The position numbers and the translations under genes were made by a program. From Basidiobolus meristosporus CBS 931.73 (taxonomy: Eukaryota; Basidiobolomycota; Basidiobolomycetes; Basidiobolales; Basidiobolaceae): a DNA stretch of 64,000 bases. The notes under the pieces are model-generated. The model had not been told where the DNA came from and searched no databases. It saw only the letters and a program-made list of their open reading frames with translations. This document shows, in pieces, positions 1 through 12,233 of the stretch. Location: NCBI GenBank assembly GCA_002104905.1, contig MCFE01000401.1:1-64000 (forward strand), read 5' to 3'. Positions within the stretch are counted from its first letter, which is position 1. Every line of letters starts with the position of its first letter.

Positions 1-443
1 TGGAATCAATTGGAAACCAGAGATACTTAAGATGGAGGGTATCTGTAGAGCAAAAGCTTTCCACTGGGAACAATGCATTTGCTTTTCAACAATATCCCTA
101 TACTGATGACCAAGTTGTACATGGGGCATCTCAAGCTAAATGAGCCCTTCAAGATACTGTAGAAATTTGAAAGAATTGGCAAGATATTACAGTGTTTTGA
201 CAACCCTAAGTACTTCACACAAGCTCCAATTAACATTCATATGCATATGTCAAAATACAGGGGCAATACTGGATGAGCTGGATAAGTATTTATTCAAGTT
301 GGCAAGATGCTATTGTAATCTGGTCATAAGATTGTCAAGAGGGCCACTAATTCAAAGCTGCTGGCATTGTGACAGTCCCCATACAGGATCCCAAGAGCTG
401 GTCTGGATCAGATCCACCAGCTAGACCAAATTAGTTTTCATAG
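1..443 (+). pseudogene. Tnp2-type transposase, C-terminal fragment (unit T1)
   Basis: This is the 3' part of a Tnp2-type (CACTA/EnSpm-like) transposase gene, cut by the window edge. Bases 1-270 match the better copy at 54195-54480, including the block that reads FPLxxMHLLFNNI there, followed by the region before a YKxKDW motif. The coding part stops abruptly near 275. The sequence then jumps to what lies about 55800-55930 in unit T6, so roughly 1.3 kb of C-terminus and 3' flank is deleted. It ends in a CATAGGGG stretch shared with the 3' flank of T6. Family assignment rests on the paralogues in this window. Confidence 0.6.
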
Positions 444-768
444 GGGAAGTGATTGGGAGAACAAGTAGATTATATGCCTTTCAGCAAGTAATTTATTGAA
501 TGTAAGAGTAGTGTTCATACTTTTATATAGTCTTGGCATAGCAAACATGTAGAATAGATTTGGGAAGGCTCCACTGACATGGGTGCAAAGTCTGGGGCTG
601 TTTGGACAACTTTGAGAATTTTCATGTTCAGGGTACCTGATATTTTTGTAAAAATGCTCTGAGTAGTACCCAACACGGAATTTGATCAGTATTCTCTAGG
701 ATATAAAAATAAGGATCTAAGTGACTAATTCAGGGGAGTATTTGGGTTGAATCACAAATTTTGCAACA
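444..768 (-). repeat. Copia-2 LTR remnant (solo or truncated)
   Basis: The sequence aligns with the LTRs of copia E and F: an AGAACAAGTAGATTAT stretch, a central GAGAATTTTCATGTTC, and an end in GCAACA. The first 20 or so bases of the LTR (TGTTGTAAGAGTC...) are missing or unrecognisable, and no target-site duplication could be found. It reads in the minus orientation, like copia E. A decayed solo LTR or a truncated element end are both possible. Confidence 0.6.
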
Positions 769-2293
769 AAATATACCTCCCACACACAAATATATCTTAT
801 AAGTATTATGGTGCACTTATCCTTATTTTATTTAGCAGTCTTATACCATTCTTTTTTACCCATATTATTAATATGATCCATATATGATGTTCACCCTGAT
901 TAGTCATTAGTATTAGTTGTCCCAGATGTTATTTATCATTGCAATCAGTATATGTGTCTACATTAGGCATATACCTGCATCAGTACCTGTGACACATGAC
1001 CTAGGTCTGTGTAACCATCCCTACCATTTCAATACCATATATGGTATCTCTATGATACACACATTTCAAACTACTTATCCCTGATTGGTTGGAAGTGCTG
1101 TTTATTTTAGAACCTTCCAGGCCCTTTTTAGATTATTTTTGGCCTGAAGTGATGTCATTGGGAATTCCACTAATGCCTGGATCTTCTAGAACCTTGCCAT
1201 TAGTAGGCACTTGGTAGTCAGGAAATGTATGCAAGGGAGATCAATCCCATATCAGTAAGTCATCCTTTCTATCAATAATACTTTCACCTTATTGATTGGC
1301 AGTTCATCACTGCACCTACCATGAACATTTACACCTCAGACCTGCCAACAAGGTGCTTTTCAGGGTAGTGCACAAGACACACAGAGGTTTTTGGAGACAC
1401 TTGGGGAATCTAGGAAGCTAGAGAAGCAGGAGCTTCTACCATACTGACATAGTAGACTTGTTCCGTTGGATAGTGCCACATTGAGCCATGAGTGCCAAAT
1501 AGTGCCATAGTGTGCCTGAGAGTCATAGCAGACCTAAACTTGGCCACAGAGTGTGACATATAGCTCTGCTTATTCATGCAAAGCAGCCCCTGTGTTTCAC
1601 CTACTGTGCGGGAGAAAATCAATTTTTTTACCTTTTTTTTGGGTTCAAAATTGTGCATGACATAATAGAGCACAGACAGACTGAAGATATGCATCTGGTA
1701 CATAATACCCATGGCACTCTAAATCTAGCCCCACAGGCTTGTAGCATGTCACAAAAATGCATGGCACTATCTTGGTCCACTCGTACTATCTGGCACTATA
1801 AGTGCTTTGTATAGGTTCTACTTTAGGGCTAATATTTAAATATAGTGCCAGATAGTACCAGTGGACCAAGATAGTGCCATGCATTTTTGTGACATGCTAC
1901 AAGCCTGTGGGGCTAGATTTAGAGTGCCATGGGTATTGTGTACTGGATGCATATCTTCAGTCTGTCAGTGCTCTTTTATGTCATGCACAATTTTGATCCC
2001 AAAAAAAAGGTTAAAAAATTGATTTTCTCCTGCACCGTAGGTGAAACACAGGGGCTGCTTTGCATGAATAAGCAGAACTATATGCCACACTCTGTGGCCA
2101 AGTTTAGGTCTGCTATGACTCTCAGGCACACTATGGCACTATTTGGCACTCATGGCTCAATGTGGCACTATCCAACGGAACAAGTCTAGTGTTAATGACA
2201 ACAGTTGTTAAGGCACAAAAGTGATTGCACCCATCAGACACCTCAAACACCATAAACTGTGAGCTTCTCCCAGGAATACTTCTCACCACCACA
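769..2293 (+). repeat. Gypsy-2-type LTR, 5' end missing, split by a foldback element
   Basis: Bases 769-1452 and 2189-2293 together match the solo LTR at 6277-7080. Shared landmarks are ACCTCCCACA near the start, a GATGTTATT block, GCACAAGACACACAGAGG near 1370, the ATTGCACCCATCAGACACC block near 2235 and the terminal CACCACCACA. The first few bases, including the expected TGTGGTAGG start, are absent. The foldback element at 1453-2188 sits inside. The overall plan resembles the gypsy D LTR (similar blocks, same CCACCACA end), so this is likely a diverged gypsy LTR family. No internal coding region is attached. Confidence 0.6.
1453..2188. mobile_element. Foldback (palindromic) element, copy 1, 736 bp
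   Basis: Two inverted arms of 348 bp (1453-1800 and 1841-2188), about 96% identical by eye, surround a 40-base loop (1801-1840). The termini are TAGACTTGTTCC and its complement, and TA is the probable target duplication. GGCACTAT/ATAGTGCC words recur near each end and near the centre, as expected of binding sites for a transposase. Both arms hold an open frame of about 86-100 codons with the same residues, but it reaches the terminus and shows no known domain, so I do not call it a gene. A second copy of exactly the same length lies at 47349-48084 with its loop in the opposite orientation. Confidence 0.85.
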
Positions 2294-2989
2294 CTTCCTT
2301 TTCTTGTATTGCCATGATCTCATCACATATCATCTTGCTGGTTGCATACTGGATACAGCTGTGAGAGGAATTAGACATATAAGCCATCAATGAGCCTTGG
2401 TTGTTGGAGCTATTGTTGTATGTGTCTTTTTTGGAAGGCTGAGGTGAGATACAAGATGCTCAGATTCACCCTGCTCAGCATGTGCAAGGTCTCACATGTG
2501 GGTAGGTGACATAACAGAAGTATCATGCGGACAACAGTATCCCTATGAAATATTAATGTGATGATCTTGTCAAAAGGCCATCACAAATTTAAAGTCCTGT
2601 GAATAAGAGGTATTGATACCATCAGGACACTGTGCAAAGACCACCAACAAATAATTGCACCCCAGATATCATACAACTTAGTCAACATTTTTCATCACAA
2701 CATTACAAAGTGGCTTTTGATTGATTCACTCCCAATCTTCTCACTTTCTGATCCTGGACACTGTATCACCTCCTATGTTTGTGTGTGTTGATTGGCTAAT
2801 GCCTCTGTTTCACACTCCTTACTACTTGACTCAACTTTTTTGCTTACTTTTCATGCATGCAAGTTGATTTATTTTTGTTGAAGTTACAGTTGTACCTCAA
2901 CTGCCTATTGTTTTGACCTTTACAAGTCCCTATGCCCTACACCAACATTAAGCCCAACCCCACACTCATCAAGTAACTTCATCAAAATC
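2294..2989. other. Non-coding 3' flank of unit T2
   Basis: No gene is visible. From about 2540 the sequence matches 50140-50540, which lies beyond the end of the minus-strand partner gene in unit T6, so it is transposon flank. Bases 2294-2540 have no match that I recognise in the window. No inverted terminal repeat could be recognised. Confidence 0.5.
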
Positions 2990-3335
2990 CACCACCCAAT
3001 AAGTATTTCTGATATCATGCTCTGTTTCCATGACTTTGGCTGGAACCTTACAGCTTTATGCCACTGTATATTCACTGATTCCCATATGTCATGGTCTTTA
3101 GCTAGCACTGCAAGGTCTAGTTCCTCATCACCCAGTCTTTGCAATAGGTCCTTGCAATATTCACCACTCAATAAGTATTTCTGATGTTGTGCTCTGTTTC
3201 CACAACTTTGGCAGGAGCCCAATAGCTTTATGCCACTATTCATTCACTGGTTCCCACACATCCTGGTCTTCAGGCAGCACTGCAATGTCTAGCACCTTAT
3301 GTACCAGTCTTGGCGGTAAGTCCTTGCACCATTCA
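2990..3335. repeat. Tandem duplication of about 173 bp in the partner gene
   Basis: Units 2990-3161 and 3162-3335 are diverged copies of the same C-terminal segment. Each starts with CACCACYCAATAAGTATTTC and contains a CTTTATGCCACT motif. Unit T6 has only one copy (about 50595-50770), so the duplication is specific to T2. Confidence 0.7.
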
Positions 3336-4862
3336 GGTGCATTTTTTTGAGCACTGCTCTTGAAGAAGCGCTGCAACCTCTTGGTGTGCCTATTGATGTT
3401 CCAAAGCTCCACTGAAGGCATGGTGATAGTCTTTCAAGTTCTTGACATTGTTGCTTTGTCTGTCTGTTAGGTCTCTACTTGGTCAATAATGAATGATATG
3501 GAGGCTGTGGTAGATAAGTTGTCTTTCACTGCAAACTCATCTACCTCTCTGGAGTGTAGCTCAACTGGCTGCACTTACAACACTTGTGAAAACAGTGGCT
3601 TTCTTGTTGGTATTTCTTGGCTATGATGAAATTCAGTCTGCTCCATACATACACCATTAATTAGCAAGAACTGCAGCTTTTCTCTTATTCTTCTCTCTCT
3701 CAGGTTTGGGCGGACATTTTTCCTTTGCCTTTTTGTTTATCACTGTCAGGTTGCAGGGAACTACTCCTTTTCCTTTATAAATGTTATGCTGCTGTATCTG
3801 TGTCTGCCTGCTCTTCACTTATTAGTACTTTAACAGCTACCTGGTGTCTCTTTGATGCTTGTTTGGAGCTTTTGTCTCTGCTTGTAATGGGCACTTAAGG
3901 AAGCTGCTGATTTTTAGCTATTGCACCTTGTTCTTCTGCCTTGAAAGTTTTGGCTATTTCTGCAATACTCTCTCAGCATAAAAATGCTGGCACAGAATAT
4001 GTTGGCCTGTTTAAACCAGGAAAATGCTCATGGAATAAGTCAAGCATATTCTGCTTTGCCTTGAATAACCAATTCTCACATGGAATGCCAGCCTTAAGGT
4101 GTTGGCATGCTAGACTTCCAACAGCCTCTGGAATATTAGCCCACTCTGCATTATTGCACTCAATAGCTTCACAGATCTCCAATTTCTATTGATTTGTAGG
4201 CTATGGTATACACACCACATTATCTTCCTCCCATGCTGTGATAGGTTTTTCTGTGGGCTTTATATTTGGGCACTGTTGGTGTGCTTCAAAGACTGTACAG
4301 TGTTCTTCGGCTGTTACATTGGAAATTGCTCAACTCTTGGCTGTGATATTGAGCAACTTGAGTTCCTTCTTTGCAGCAAAGATACTGCTTTCTCTACCTG
4401 GGATATTGATTGCCCTACACATATTATTGGCTCATCCTGTTTCTGGACTATTTCCTGGTTTTCTGGGCCATTGCATATATCCTATCAGCCACTGCACCTA
4501 ATTGCCTCATTTATGCATTGATAAGAGCTGACAGCATGCTTGCTTATATGGGTGGTAGTGATGTTATGACAGACACTTACTGGTCTTCAGCTGAAGGTAA
4601 AGCTTTTAAACATTATAATCTCCCTCAGCTTTATGGTCATCTTGTGGTTCTGCAGAGATTCCTAATTTCATAGTTGACCAAGTGCCTGAGGAGCCTGCAT
4701 TATTACCTTCCATGGGCATATTGTCCACAGGGCCTTTCTTAGTTGCATCTCTGCTTGTTGCACTGAATATCAAACAAGCTGTAGTCCAACTGCTATTGTG
4801 CTGCTGTCAGTGGTGGTGTTTGGTTAGGAACCAGACTACTTTGCCTTATTGGTTGGTGGCAT
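2990..4862 (-). pseudogene. Unrecognised partner protein of the Tnp2 transposon (unit T2), decayed
   Basis: This minus-strand gene lies head to head with the Tnp2 transposase that starts at 5085. It begins with MPPTNKAK at 4862 and hits a stop codon almost at once. Conserved blocks in the same frame as the T6 copy (50624-52546) are EWANIxxAVxS, LKAGxPxxxxxxKAKQNxLDLxHxHxP (3973-4182) and a C-terminal NINRHTxRLQxFFKSSAQxNA (3236-3421). Retention of the frame between diverged copies shows that it was once translated. The position suggests an accessory, possibly DNA-binding protein such as TnpA of plant CACTA elements. That is inference; I recognise no domain. Confidence 0.5.
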
Positions 4863-5084
4863 ATATATGGAAGTAAGTCAAAGCAAAGTAGAATTGGTTT
4901 TACATATATTGGTGTATGTGGTGCCACAAGTTTATTCATAATGCTTACTATGGCAGGTCATCATTGAATATTACATTCATGTAGGCACAATGTCTCAGAT
5001 ACAAGACTGTCTTAAATTCACATGAGTGCTGACAAAATAATGATACTATAGCTTTAAGTTGTTGAGTGTCAAACTGTTTGTCCC

Positions 5085-6276
5085 ATGTACAAGACTACTT
5101 TGATTTAACACCATACAAGAAGAGAAAAAAGACCATGTATCTATAGTAGCAAGCCTCTCAGCCATAAAGCATGCAGATAGCATAGGAAGTTTTACAAGAT
5201 TCACCACCAGTGCTTTGCCACACAAGTCATATTTGAGTATTTACCAGTCACTACTTTACCAACAAAATCTTGCTGGCTACTTGATACATCTATAAAGTCA
5301 CCTGGGCATACATGTCACCTTAGGCAAACTAAGTCAGGTGAGTTTGTGATGCCTTTGTGCTCACCCCAGCATTCTGAATATGGCATGCATAGTGCTAGCT
5401 CTGAATAAGCAGGCTCCCTGTTGGATTGTGAGCCTATCTCCCCAAACAACAGTACCCTGCATGAGCCTGGCAGAATCCCATTGTGCAATGAATCAACACC
5501 CATGGAAAAAATGCCATGGATACTTTATGGAGCCAAGTGAGCCCTGTAATTCAACTACTGGTGAATGATATGATGTTGTGGCTAGAGAAGTGGCAGGTTT
5601 GCACCAAAATCAATATAGGGGGCTTTGAGAAGTAACCACAACTTCTTGCCAAAATCATTCCTAGATGCAACTTACCATGTATATGGTATAAATGGACAAC
5701 TGTCACGCAACTGGCAACATATGACCAATAGACCATCCTGATACTGGTATGGGTTAACAGTTGTATGGCACTCACATCAGAAAATGATACCAATGCAAGG
5801 TATCCAACTTGCTAGGAATCAACCATGATTGGGAGAAAACATTGTTCACACTTCAGATATATTCCAGTAATGTCCTGTCTAAAGAAGCTCATGCAGTCAA
5901 ACAAATATTGTGAAGCTGTAAAGTACCATACTCAGCATCAATCAAGTGCAAGCATATGCTATATGCTTGATGTCCAGCATTACAAATAGCTAAGATACAA
6001 GGGCAGCTTTGAAGGTATGTATGCCCATGACTTTGCCTTGTCACCTAATGGATTCTCATGAAACATGTAGAACACCAGCAAATGATGCTAGCCATTGTTT
6101 CTCATCAACCTAATCTGCTGCCTATCCTCCAGTATTAGAGCAAAACTCCAAAGTAGTCTCACTGGTATCTGGGCCTAAATCACAGTCCAACCTGGAGAGC
6201 TACCTGTATCCATTGCTGGTTGAATTTTGTATGCTTTCTAACAGAATATCAGTAAATGGCCATTATGTCAAAGTGC
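5085..6276 (+). pseudogene. Tnp2-type transposase, N-terminal part (unit T2)
   Basis: This is the first third of a Tnp2-family (Transposase_21) gene. The start at 5085 is aligned to the MNKTTLTQHH start of the T6 copy; here a TAA occurs at codon 8. Blocks that survive in scattered frames include NDMMLWLEKW near 5565 and GPKSQSNLESYLYPLL near 6175-6220, which corresponds to the GPK..xDLDSYLxPL block typical of Tnp2 transposases. A solo LTR at 6277 interrupts the gene, which resumes at 7081. Many frameshifts and stops make it non-functional. Confidence 0.65.
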
Positions 6277-7080
6277 TGTGGTAGGATTAACACACCTCCC
6301 ACAGACAAATTGATTCATATAGCTATTATGACGTACTTGACCATATTTTATCTTATCAGTATTATCCCACTCTTCCTTTGCCCATATTATTAGTATTATC
6401 CTCATATGATGTTTACCCTGTTTAGTTATTAGCATTAGTTGTCCCAGATGTTATTCAGCTTTGTGATTGGTATAACTTCCACATTAGGCAAGAACCCATG
6501 TCATTACCTGTGACACATGACCTAAGTCTGTGTTACCATTCCAGCCATTTCAATACCATATTTGGTATCTCTATGCTTAACAGGTTTCAGACTACTGATC
6601 CCTGATAGGTTGGATGTGCTGTACCTTTCATAACCATCCAGGACCTTCTTGGAGTATTTTTAGCTGATAGTGATGTCATCATGAATTCCACTGATGCCTG
6701 GAATTTGCTAGAAACTGGTCATTAGTAAACACTTGGCAATCAGGAAAAGTATTCAAGGGAGGTCAATCCATTTTCAATAAATCATCCCTTCTATCAGTAA
6801 CACTTTCCTCTTATTAATTAGTAGTTGATTACTGCACCTACCTTTGGCATTTACACCTCAGACTTGCCAGCAAGGAGCTTTTCAGGGTAGTGCACAAGAC
6901 ACACAGAGGTCTTTGAAGACACTTGGAGGATATAGGAAGCTAGAGAAGCTGGAGCTTCTACAGTAGTGAAATATTGACAAAGACACCAGCAGTTTAAATG
7001 CAGAGGTTATTGCACCTATCAGACACCTCACACACCTTGAGTTGTGTAGCTTTTCCCAGGAGTACCTCTACACCACCACA
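6277..7080 (+). mobile_element. Gypsy-2-type solo LTR, 804 bp
   Basis: It starts TGTGGTAGG and ends CTACACCACCACA, so the ends are inverted and obey the TG...CA rule. The host transposase reads across it: AAAGTGC on the left continues as CACAGATTATTATC on the right, matching AAAGTGCACATTATTATC in unit T6. The target duplication is degenerate (GTGC against GCAC). A CAAGGGAGGTCAATCC block and a terminal ATTGCACC...CACCACACA layout resemble the gypsy D LTR. There is no internal region, so it arose by LTR-LTR recombination. Confidence 0.75.
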
Positions 7081-7911
7081 GCACAGATTATTATCTACAT
7101 TGGAGATACCCCAGCCATCAACAAGATAACTGGTTTTTCTGGGCACAATGGACAATATTGCTGTCAAATGTGTGAGATCCAGGGGTCTTACTCTATAAAT
7201 CACACACATTATTATTACCCAAGTACCAACACCAAGAGCATCATCCTCCCACAAAGAGAATGTACAAAAGTCAGCATGTAATTGCAGCCAAGTTGGCAAG
7301 CTAGAAGCCATTGGCTGCAATATAGAATTTGTAGAAAGCAGGAGATACTTAAGATATAGGGTATCAGTTGGAGCAAAAGCTTTCCACTGGGAGCAATGGA
7401 TTTGCTTTTCTACAATATCCCTATACTGATGACCAACTTGTACATGGGGCATTTCAAGCTAAATGAGCCCTTTGAGATACCGGAGAAATTAGAAAGAATT
7501 TGCAAGATATTACAGAGTATCTGCTACCCTAAGTCCTTCTCATGGGCTCCAATTAATATTCATGTGCATATGCAACAATATAAATACAAAGACTGGATGA
7601 TGTTGATATGTATTTATTCAAGTGGCCTTCTTAAGCCATTTCAGCCAAGAGTGCATTGGAAGTATTGGGAGATATAAGTGGTCATTGTAAGAATTTATCC
7701 TGAAGTGGTTCACCTATGCCATCTTAATGCATCTAGAGCTTTTATGCAAGGAGTTTCTGATGGGACTTGAGTGGCTCTACCAAAAACATAAAGTGGAACA
7801 CATAGATCTTTGCTACTACTGTATTCATTGTCTACTCTATCTTGCTTGGCGTGTGGAAATTTTGGACCTTGGTTCACCTTTTGGGAGTTTCCTATAGCGC
7901 AGATGTGTGGA
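7081..7911 (+). pseudogene. Tnp2-type transposase, central part (unit T2)
   Basis: This continues the gene broken at 6276. It encodes the family hallmark IGDTPAINKITGFSGHNG followed by CCQMCEIQG (from about 7087 to 7190), the GDxPA-xxxx-GHN-CxxC core of Tnp2 transposases. A NIPILMTNLYMGHFKLNEPF block follows near 7405-7465. After 7677 the frame is broken. The gene is cut at 7911 by copia A and continues at 12596. The aspartate of GDTPA is a probable catalytic residue by family analogy. Confidence 0.75.
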
Positions 7912-8280
7912 TGTTGAAATATTGGACTATTTGGTATCATTCAGCAGCTAAAAATTTACTTAACAATTCTAGGCTAGTCTTAGTCACTGTAGGACTCATT
8001 TACTGCCTTAACTTTGCCACTTTCTCCAGATATATGATCTTATGATTATTCCCCTATAGTCAGGATCAAATTAGCACTGTTACCAAACATTATGTACTAA
8101 CCCTGAAACTGTTACAGAATGCTCCTGAATATTGAGAAACCCTCCCTACTTAGTGTTGCAGCTGTATTACTTCTACAAAGCTATAAATACTGAGCTTCTT
8201 TATGAATAAACAACAGTTCAACTATTATCACTATTTCTTGATAAGTTCCTTATATCCAAATCACTTCTTAAATTGCAACA
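7912..8280 (+). repeat. Copia A 5' LTR with promoter
   Basis: The 369-bp LTR starts TGTTGAAATATT and ends TTGCAACA. A TATA box TATAAATA lies at 8182-8189, followed about 20 bases later by AATAAACAAC, a plausible polyadenylation signal. Together they place the start and end of the terminal transcript in the last third of the LTR. Confidence 0.9.
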
Positions 8281-8292
8281 GGTTATGAGCCC
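8281..8292 (+). promoter_or_regulatory. Copia A primer binding site (initiator tRNA-Met anticodon arm)
   Basis: The bases directly after the LTR are GGTTATGAGCCC. Their complement GGGCTCATAACC is the anticodon arm of initiator tRNA-Met. Drosophila copia is known to prime from such a 5' half-molecule of tRNA-iMet. The same site occurs in copia B, C, E and F here. Confidence 0.75.
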
Positions 8293-8316
8293 CGATTGCC
8301 TTAATCTATTCTAAAG

Positions 8317-11300
8317 ATGACTTCTACCAGCAAACAAAGCAATACCAACATCTTCCCTGTAAAGGAGAGGTTTGATGGGAAGAACTACAGACTTTGGAGA
8401 ATCAAGATGCAGATCCACCTTGAGGAAAGAAAGCCTTGGAACATAGTAACAGGAAAGGAAGTTGAGCCCAAAGCAACAGCAGAAGATGTGGAGAAGTTTC
8501 AAGACAAGGAGAGAAAGGCCTTCAATGCAATATGCATCAATGTGCAAGACTCCTTCATTGGACAAATCCATGCCTCAAATGCTGCCAAAGCAGCATGGGA
8601 ATCCTTAGAGAAGATCTTTAGAGCAAAGTTAGTATCAAGTAAGCTTTATTTGAAACAAAAGTTCTTCAACATGAGAAAAAAGCCAGATGATGACATGCTA
8701 CAACTCATTACCAGAATGGAGACACTTGCAGAAGAACTTTACAGTATTAATGCTGGTGTAGATGATGAAGAAAAGATACTCTGTCTGCTTAGCAGCCTAC
8801 CAGACAAGTATGAGCCACTCATACTTTCTTTTGAAAGCAGAGAAGACAACTTGACTTTAGACTATGTCAAAGGAAGACTTCTCCGTGAAGAACTCAGACG
8901 TAATGATCAAGCAGAGAAAATTGAAGATAATGCTTTATTCAGTTCAGAAAGGCATACAGAAAAGAAGGGAAAGCAACAAAACCAAAGAAAACCTGGCTGT
9001 TGTAACTACTGTAAGAAGCCAGGACACTGGGCAAGAGAATGCAAGAAGAAACAAGCAGACGAAAAACAGAAACTAGAGCAGGCAAACCATATAACTACTG
9101 ATGAACAGTTATTTGTCACTGTACAAGAGAGTGCAAGTAACCAAAGTAATGAATGGTATATTGACTCTGGAGCATCACAGCATATTTGTGGTATTAAGGA
9201 TTGGTTCAGCAACCTAAAGACTATTCCCGTAAGAAAGGTTTATCTGGGAGATAACTCTGCATTGGAAGCTACCGCCAGTGGGTCTATACAACTAAATATG
9301 AGTGATAACTCAGGGGCAACAACAGCAAAACTGACTGACATACTCTATGTACCTGGAATAGCCAAGAACCTACTCTCAGTCAGTAAAGCAACTACTCAGG
9401 GACTGAAATTTGTTTTTACTGCGCTGAGCTGCTCAATATTGAGTGAAAATGGACAAAAATTAGCTTTGGGAATCAGAGATCACAATATATACAAGCTACC
9501 ATGCAAGATCATTGTACCTGAATATGTCAACATTGCTGAAACCAATGAAACCAACTGGGAGACGTGGCATAGGAGGCTAGGACACATAGGGGAACAGAAA
9601 ATGAGCCAATTGGTGAAAATCAGCTTATTTTGGGCCTAAAATACTCAATTCCGATCAAATTGAATGTTTGTAAGGGATGTTCATATGGCAAACAAGCTAG
9701 GCAACATTTCAAGAGCTCAGAAGGCATCAATGCCACCAAAATATTGGCTATTGTACACTCAGACGTATGTGGCTCCATGAGAACACTGTCCTTTGGAGCC
9801 AAGAGATACTTTATGACGTTTATTGATGACAAGACAAGATATACATGGGTGTACTTCCTCAAAACAAAGGATGAAGCTTTAGAGACGTTTAAGCACTTCA
9901 AGAACATGGTGGAAACACCAACTGGGTGTAAATTGAAGGTACTACAAAGTGACAATGGAGGAGAACACTGCTCAAAGGAGTTTGCAAAATACTGCTTGTC
10001 TACTGGTATACTTCAAAAGACCACAGTTCCTCATACTCCATAGCAAAATGGAGTAGCAGAACGTTCAAATAGAACAATAGTAGAGATGGGAAGATCTATG
10101 CTACATGATACGGGAATGGACTACAAGTTTTGGGCTGAATCTGTTGCTACCGCTGTATACATCAGGAACAGATGCCCAACAACAGCACTACGCAATTTTA
10201 CACCCTTTGAAGCATATACAGGCAAAAAACCAGATCTCCAGCACCTCAGGATCTTTGGCAGTGATGTTTTTTATCACTTCCCTGACAAAAAACGCTCAAA
10301 GTTAGAACCAAAGAGTAGAAAAGGGATCTTTCTTGGGTATTGTGAAGATACTAAAGGGTATAGAGTGTATGATGGCAAAATTCAGACGCTGATCAAGAGC
10401 AGGGACATTGTATCTGAGGAGAATTCAGATCAGAAAGCCACAGAAATCATTGGCCAGCTGCCTGATGATGCAATCAACACAAATGAAGAAGATACGTACC
10501 AAATCCAGCCAGAGATGGAAGATACTTCTACCAGTTCCAGATCAGAACAGATTATCCCAGTTAGGAGATCTACCAGAATAAGAAATGCCCCTGGATCTTG
10601 GTGGCAGACATCCAATGATCATGAAGAAGCTTATCTTGCCTTATGTGCCAAACCTCAGAATCTGGAACAGGCAATGCAAGGTCCAGATGCTACTAAGTGG
10701 CAACAAGCCATGCAGGAGGAGTACCAATCACTGATCAAGGCAAAAATATGGGAACTGGTAGATTTACCAAATGGGAGAAAGCCAATAGGATGTAGATGGG
10801 TCTACAAGATCAAGATCACCTCAAATGGTGCCGTTGATAAGTACAAGGCTAAATTGGTGGCTAAAGGCTATTCCCAGATCCAGGGACTAGACTTTAAGGA
10901 AACATTTGCCCCGGTTGCCAAGTTTAACTCTATTAGGACAGTTCTAGCCCTGGCAGCTGTACACAGTCTAGATCTACACCAAATGGACGTCAAAACAGCC
11001 TTTCTAAATGGGGAATTGCAAGAAACTATATTTATGGAGCAACCAGAAGGTTTTACCGATCCAAAAGGCCCCCATAAGGTGTGCAAACTTAGAAAATTGT
11101 TGTATGGGCCTAAGCAGGCACCCAGAGCATGGTATAACAAGATTGACACATATCTAGAGGAAATTGGGTTGTCTCATAGCACTGCAGATCACAGTATATA
11201 TGTGAAACAGCTCAAAAAGGGTGTGATCATCCTAGTTCTTTATGTGGACGACCTAATTATAGCTACAAGTGATCAAGAGGCACTTAAACAGACAAAATCA

Positions 11301-12233
11301 GATTTCTTCAGCAAGTTTGAGATGAAAGTTCTTGGAAAATTGAGCTATTTTCTTGGAATTGAGGTCAAATTTGACATACCTACGCAGAAAATTGTGCCGA
11401 ATCAGTCTAAGTATATCAGGGACATTCTTAGACGCTTCAAAATGGAAAATTGCAAGCCTGCAGCAACCCCTATGGACAATAACCTGAAATTAAGCAAATC
11501 TCAGCCAGTTATAGATGAAAACGGCTCAAATATGGACCAAAACTTTCCCTATCAATCAATGGTTGGTAACCTAATGTACTTGATGGTGTCTACATGTCCC
11601 AATATTGCAGTAGCAGTTGGAATAGTCAGTTAATTCATGCAGAGTTATGGAACAGATCAAATTGCAGCAGTTAAGCGCATTTTCAGATATCTACAAGGTA
11701 CCATAAATATGGTACTGGAATACTCTGGAGCAGCTAATAGGCAAAAATTTGATGGTTATAGTGATTCAGATTGGGGTAGGGATCTGATTGACAAATGCTC
11801 TACCACAGGCTATGTATTTCTTTATGCTGGTGCAGCTATTACTTGGAATTGCAAGAAACAACCAACTGTGGCACTATCTACAACTGAAGCCAAATATATG
11901 GCTGCATGTCAAGCAACCAAGGAGGCTATATGGCTATGAAAATTATTCAAAGATTTAGGTTTTAATTCAGGTGAACCAACATGTATTTACAAGGATAATC
12001 AAAGTTGTATTTCATTAGCTAGAAATCCTACTAATCATGCCAGAACTAAGCACATTGATATACAGCATCACTTTGTGAGGGAAGCTGTAGAAAATAACTT
12101 TGTGGAGCTGGTTTACTGCCCATCTGACAAAGTGGTGGCAGACATATTGACAAAACCACTGGCTAGGCCACAGTTTGAGATCCTTAGAGAGAAATTGGGA
12201 TTAAGAAATTATTTAGTTGAGGGGGAGTGTTGA
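8317..12233 (+). pseudogene. gag-pol: Copia A gag-pol polyprotein, disabled
   Basis: Compared with the intact copia B protein, this copy has one single-base deletion in an A run near 9617 and three nonsense codons: TAG 10041-10043, TAA 11631-11633 and TGA 11937-11939. The first two replace glutamine codons by C-to-T change. Domains are in the copia order: gag with a CCHC knuckle near 9000, protease DSGAS near 9165, integrase with the GxHSDVCG and SDNGGE motifs, reverse transcriptase with YVDD near 11240, and RNase H. The product would be four fragments, so no autonomous activity is expected. Confidence 0.93.

Noticed and set aside
1410-2189. Mirror-image ORFs of 86-100 codons in the foldback arms
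   Set aside because: They have the same residues because the arms are inverted copies. They run into the terminus or into flanking LTR, show no domain, and in copy 2 the frame is shorter and altered.
4189-4876. Plus-strand ORFs opposite the partner gene, also at 51810-52252
   Set aside because: They are antisense shadows; the minus-strand frame is the one conserved between copies.
7081-7281. KDZ-type transposase as the source of the GDTPA-GHN block
   Set aside because: The order LDGF, GPKxxxxLDSYLxPL, GDTPA, GHN, CxxC and FPxxxMHL fits Tnp2 (Transposase_21) better.
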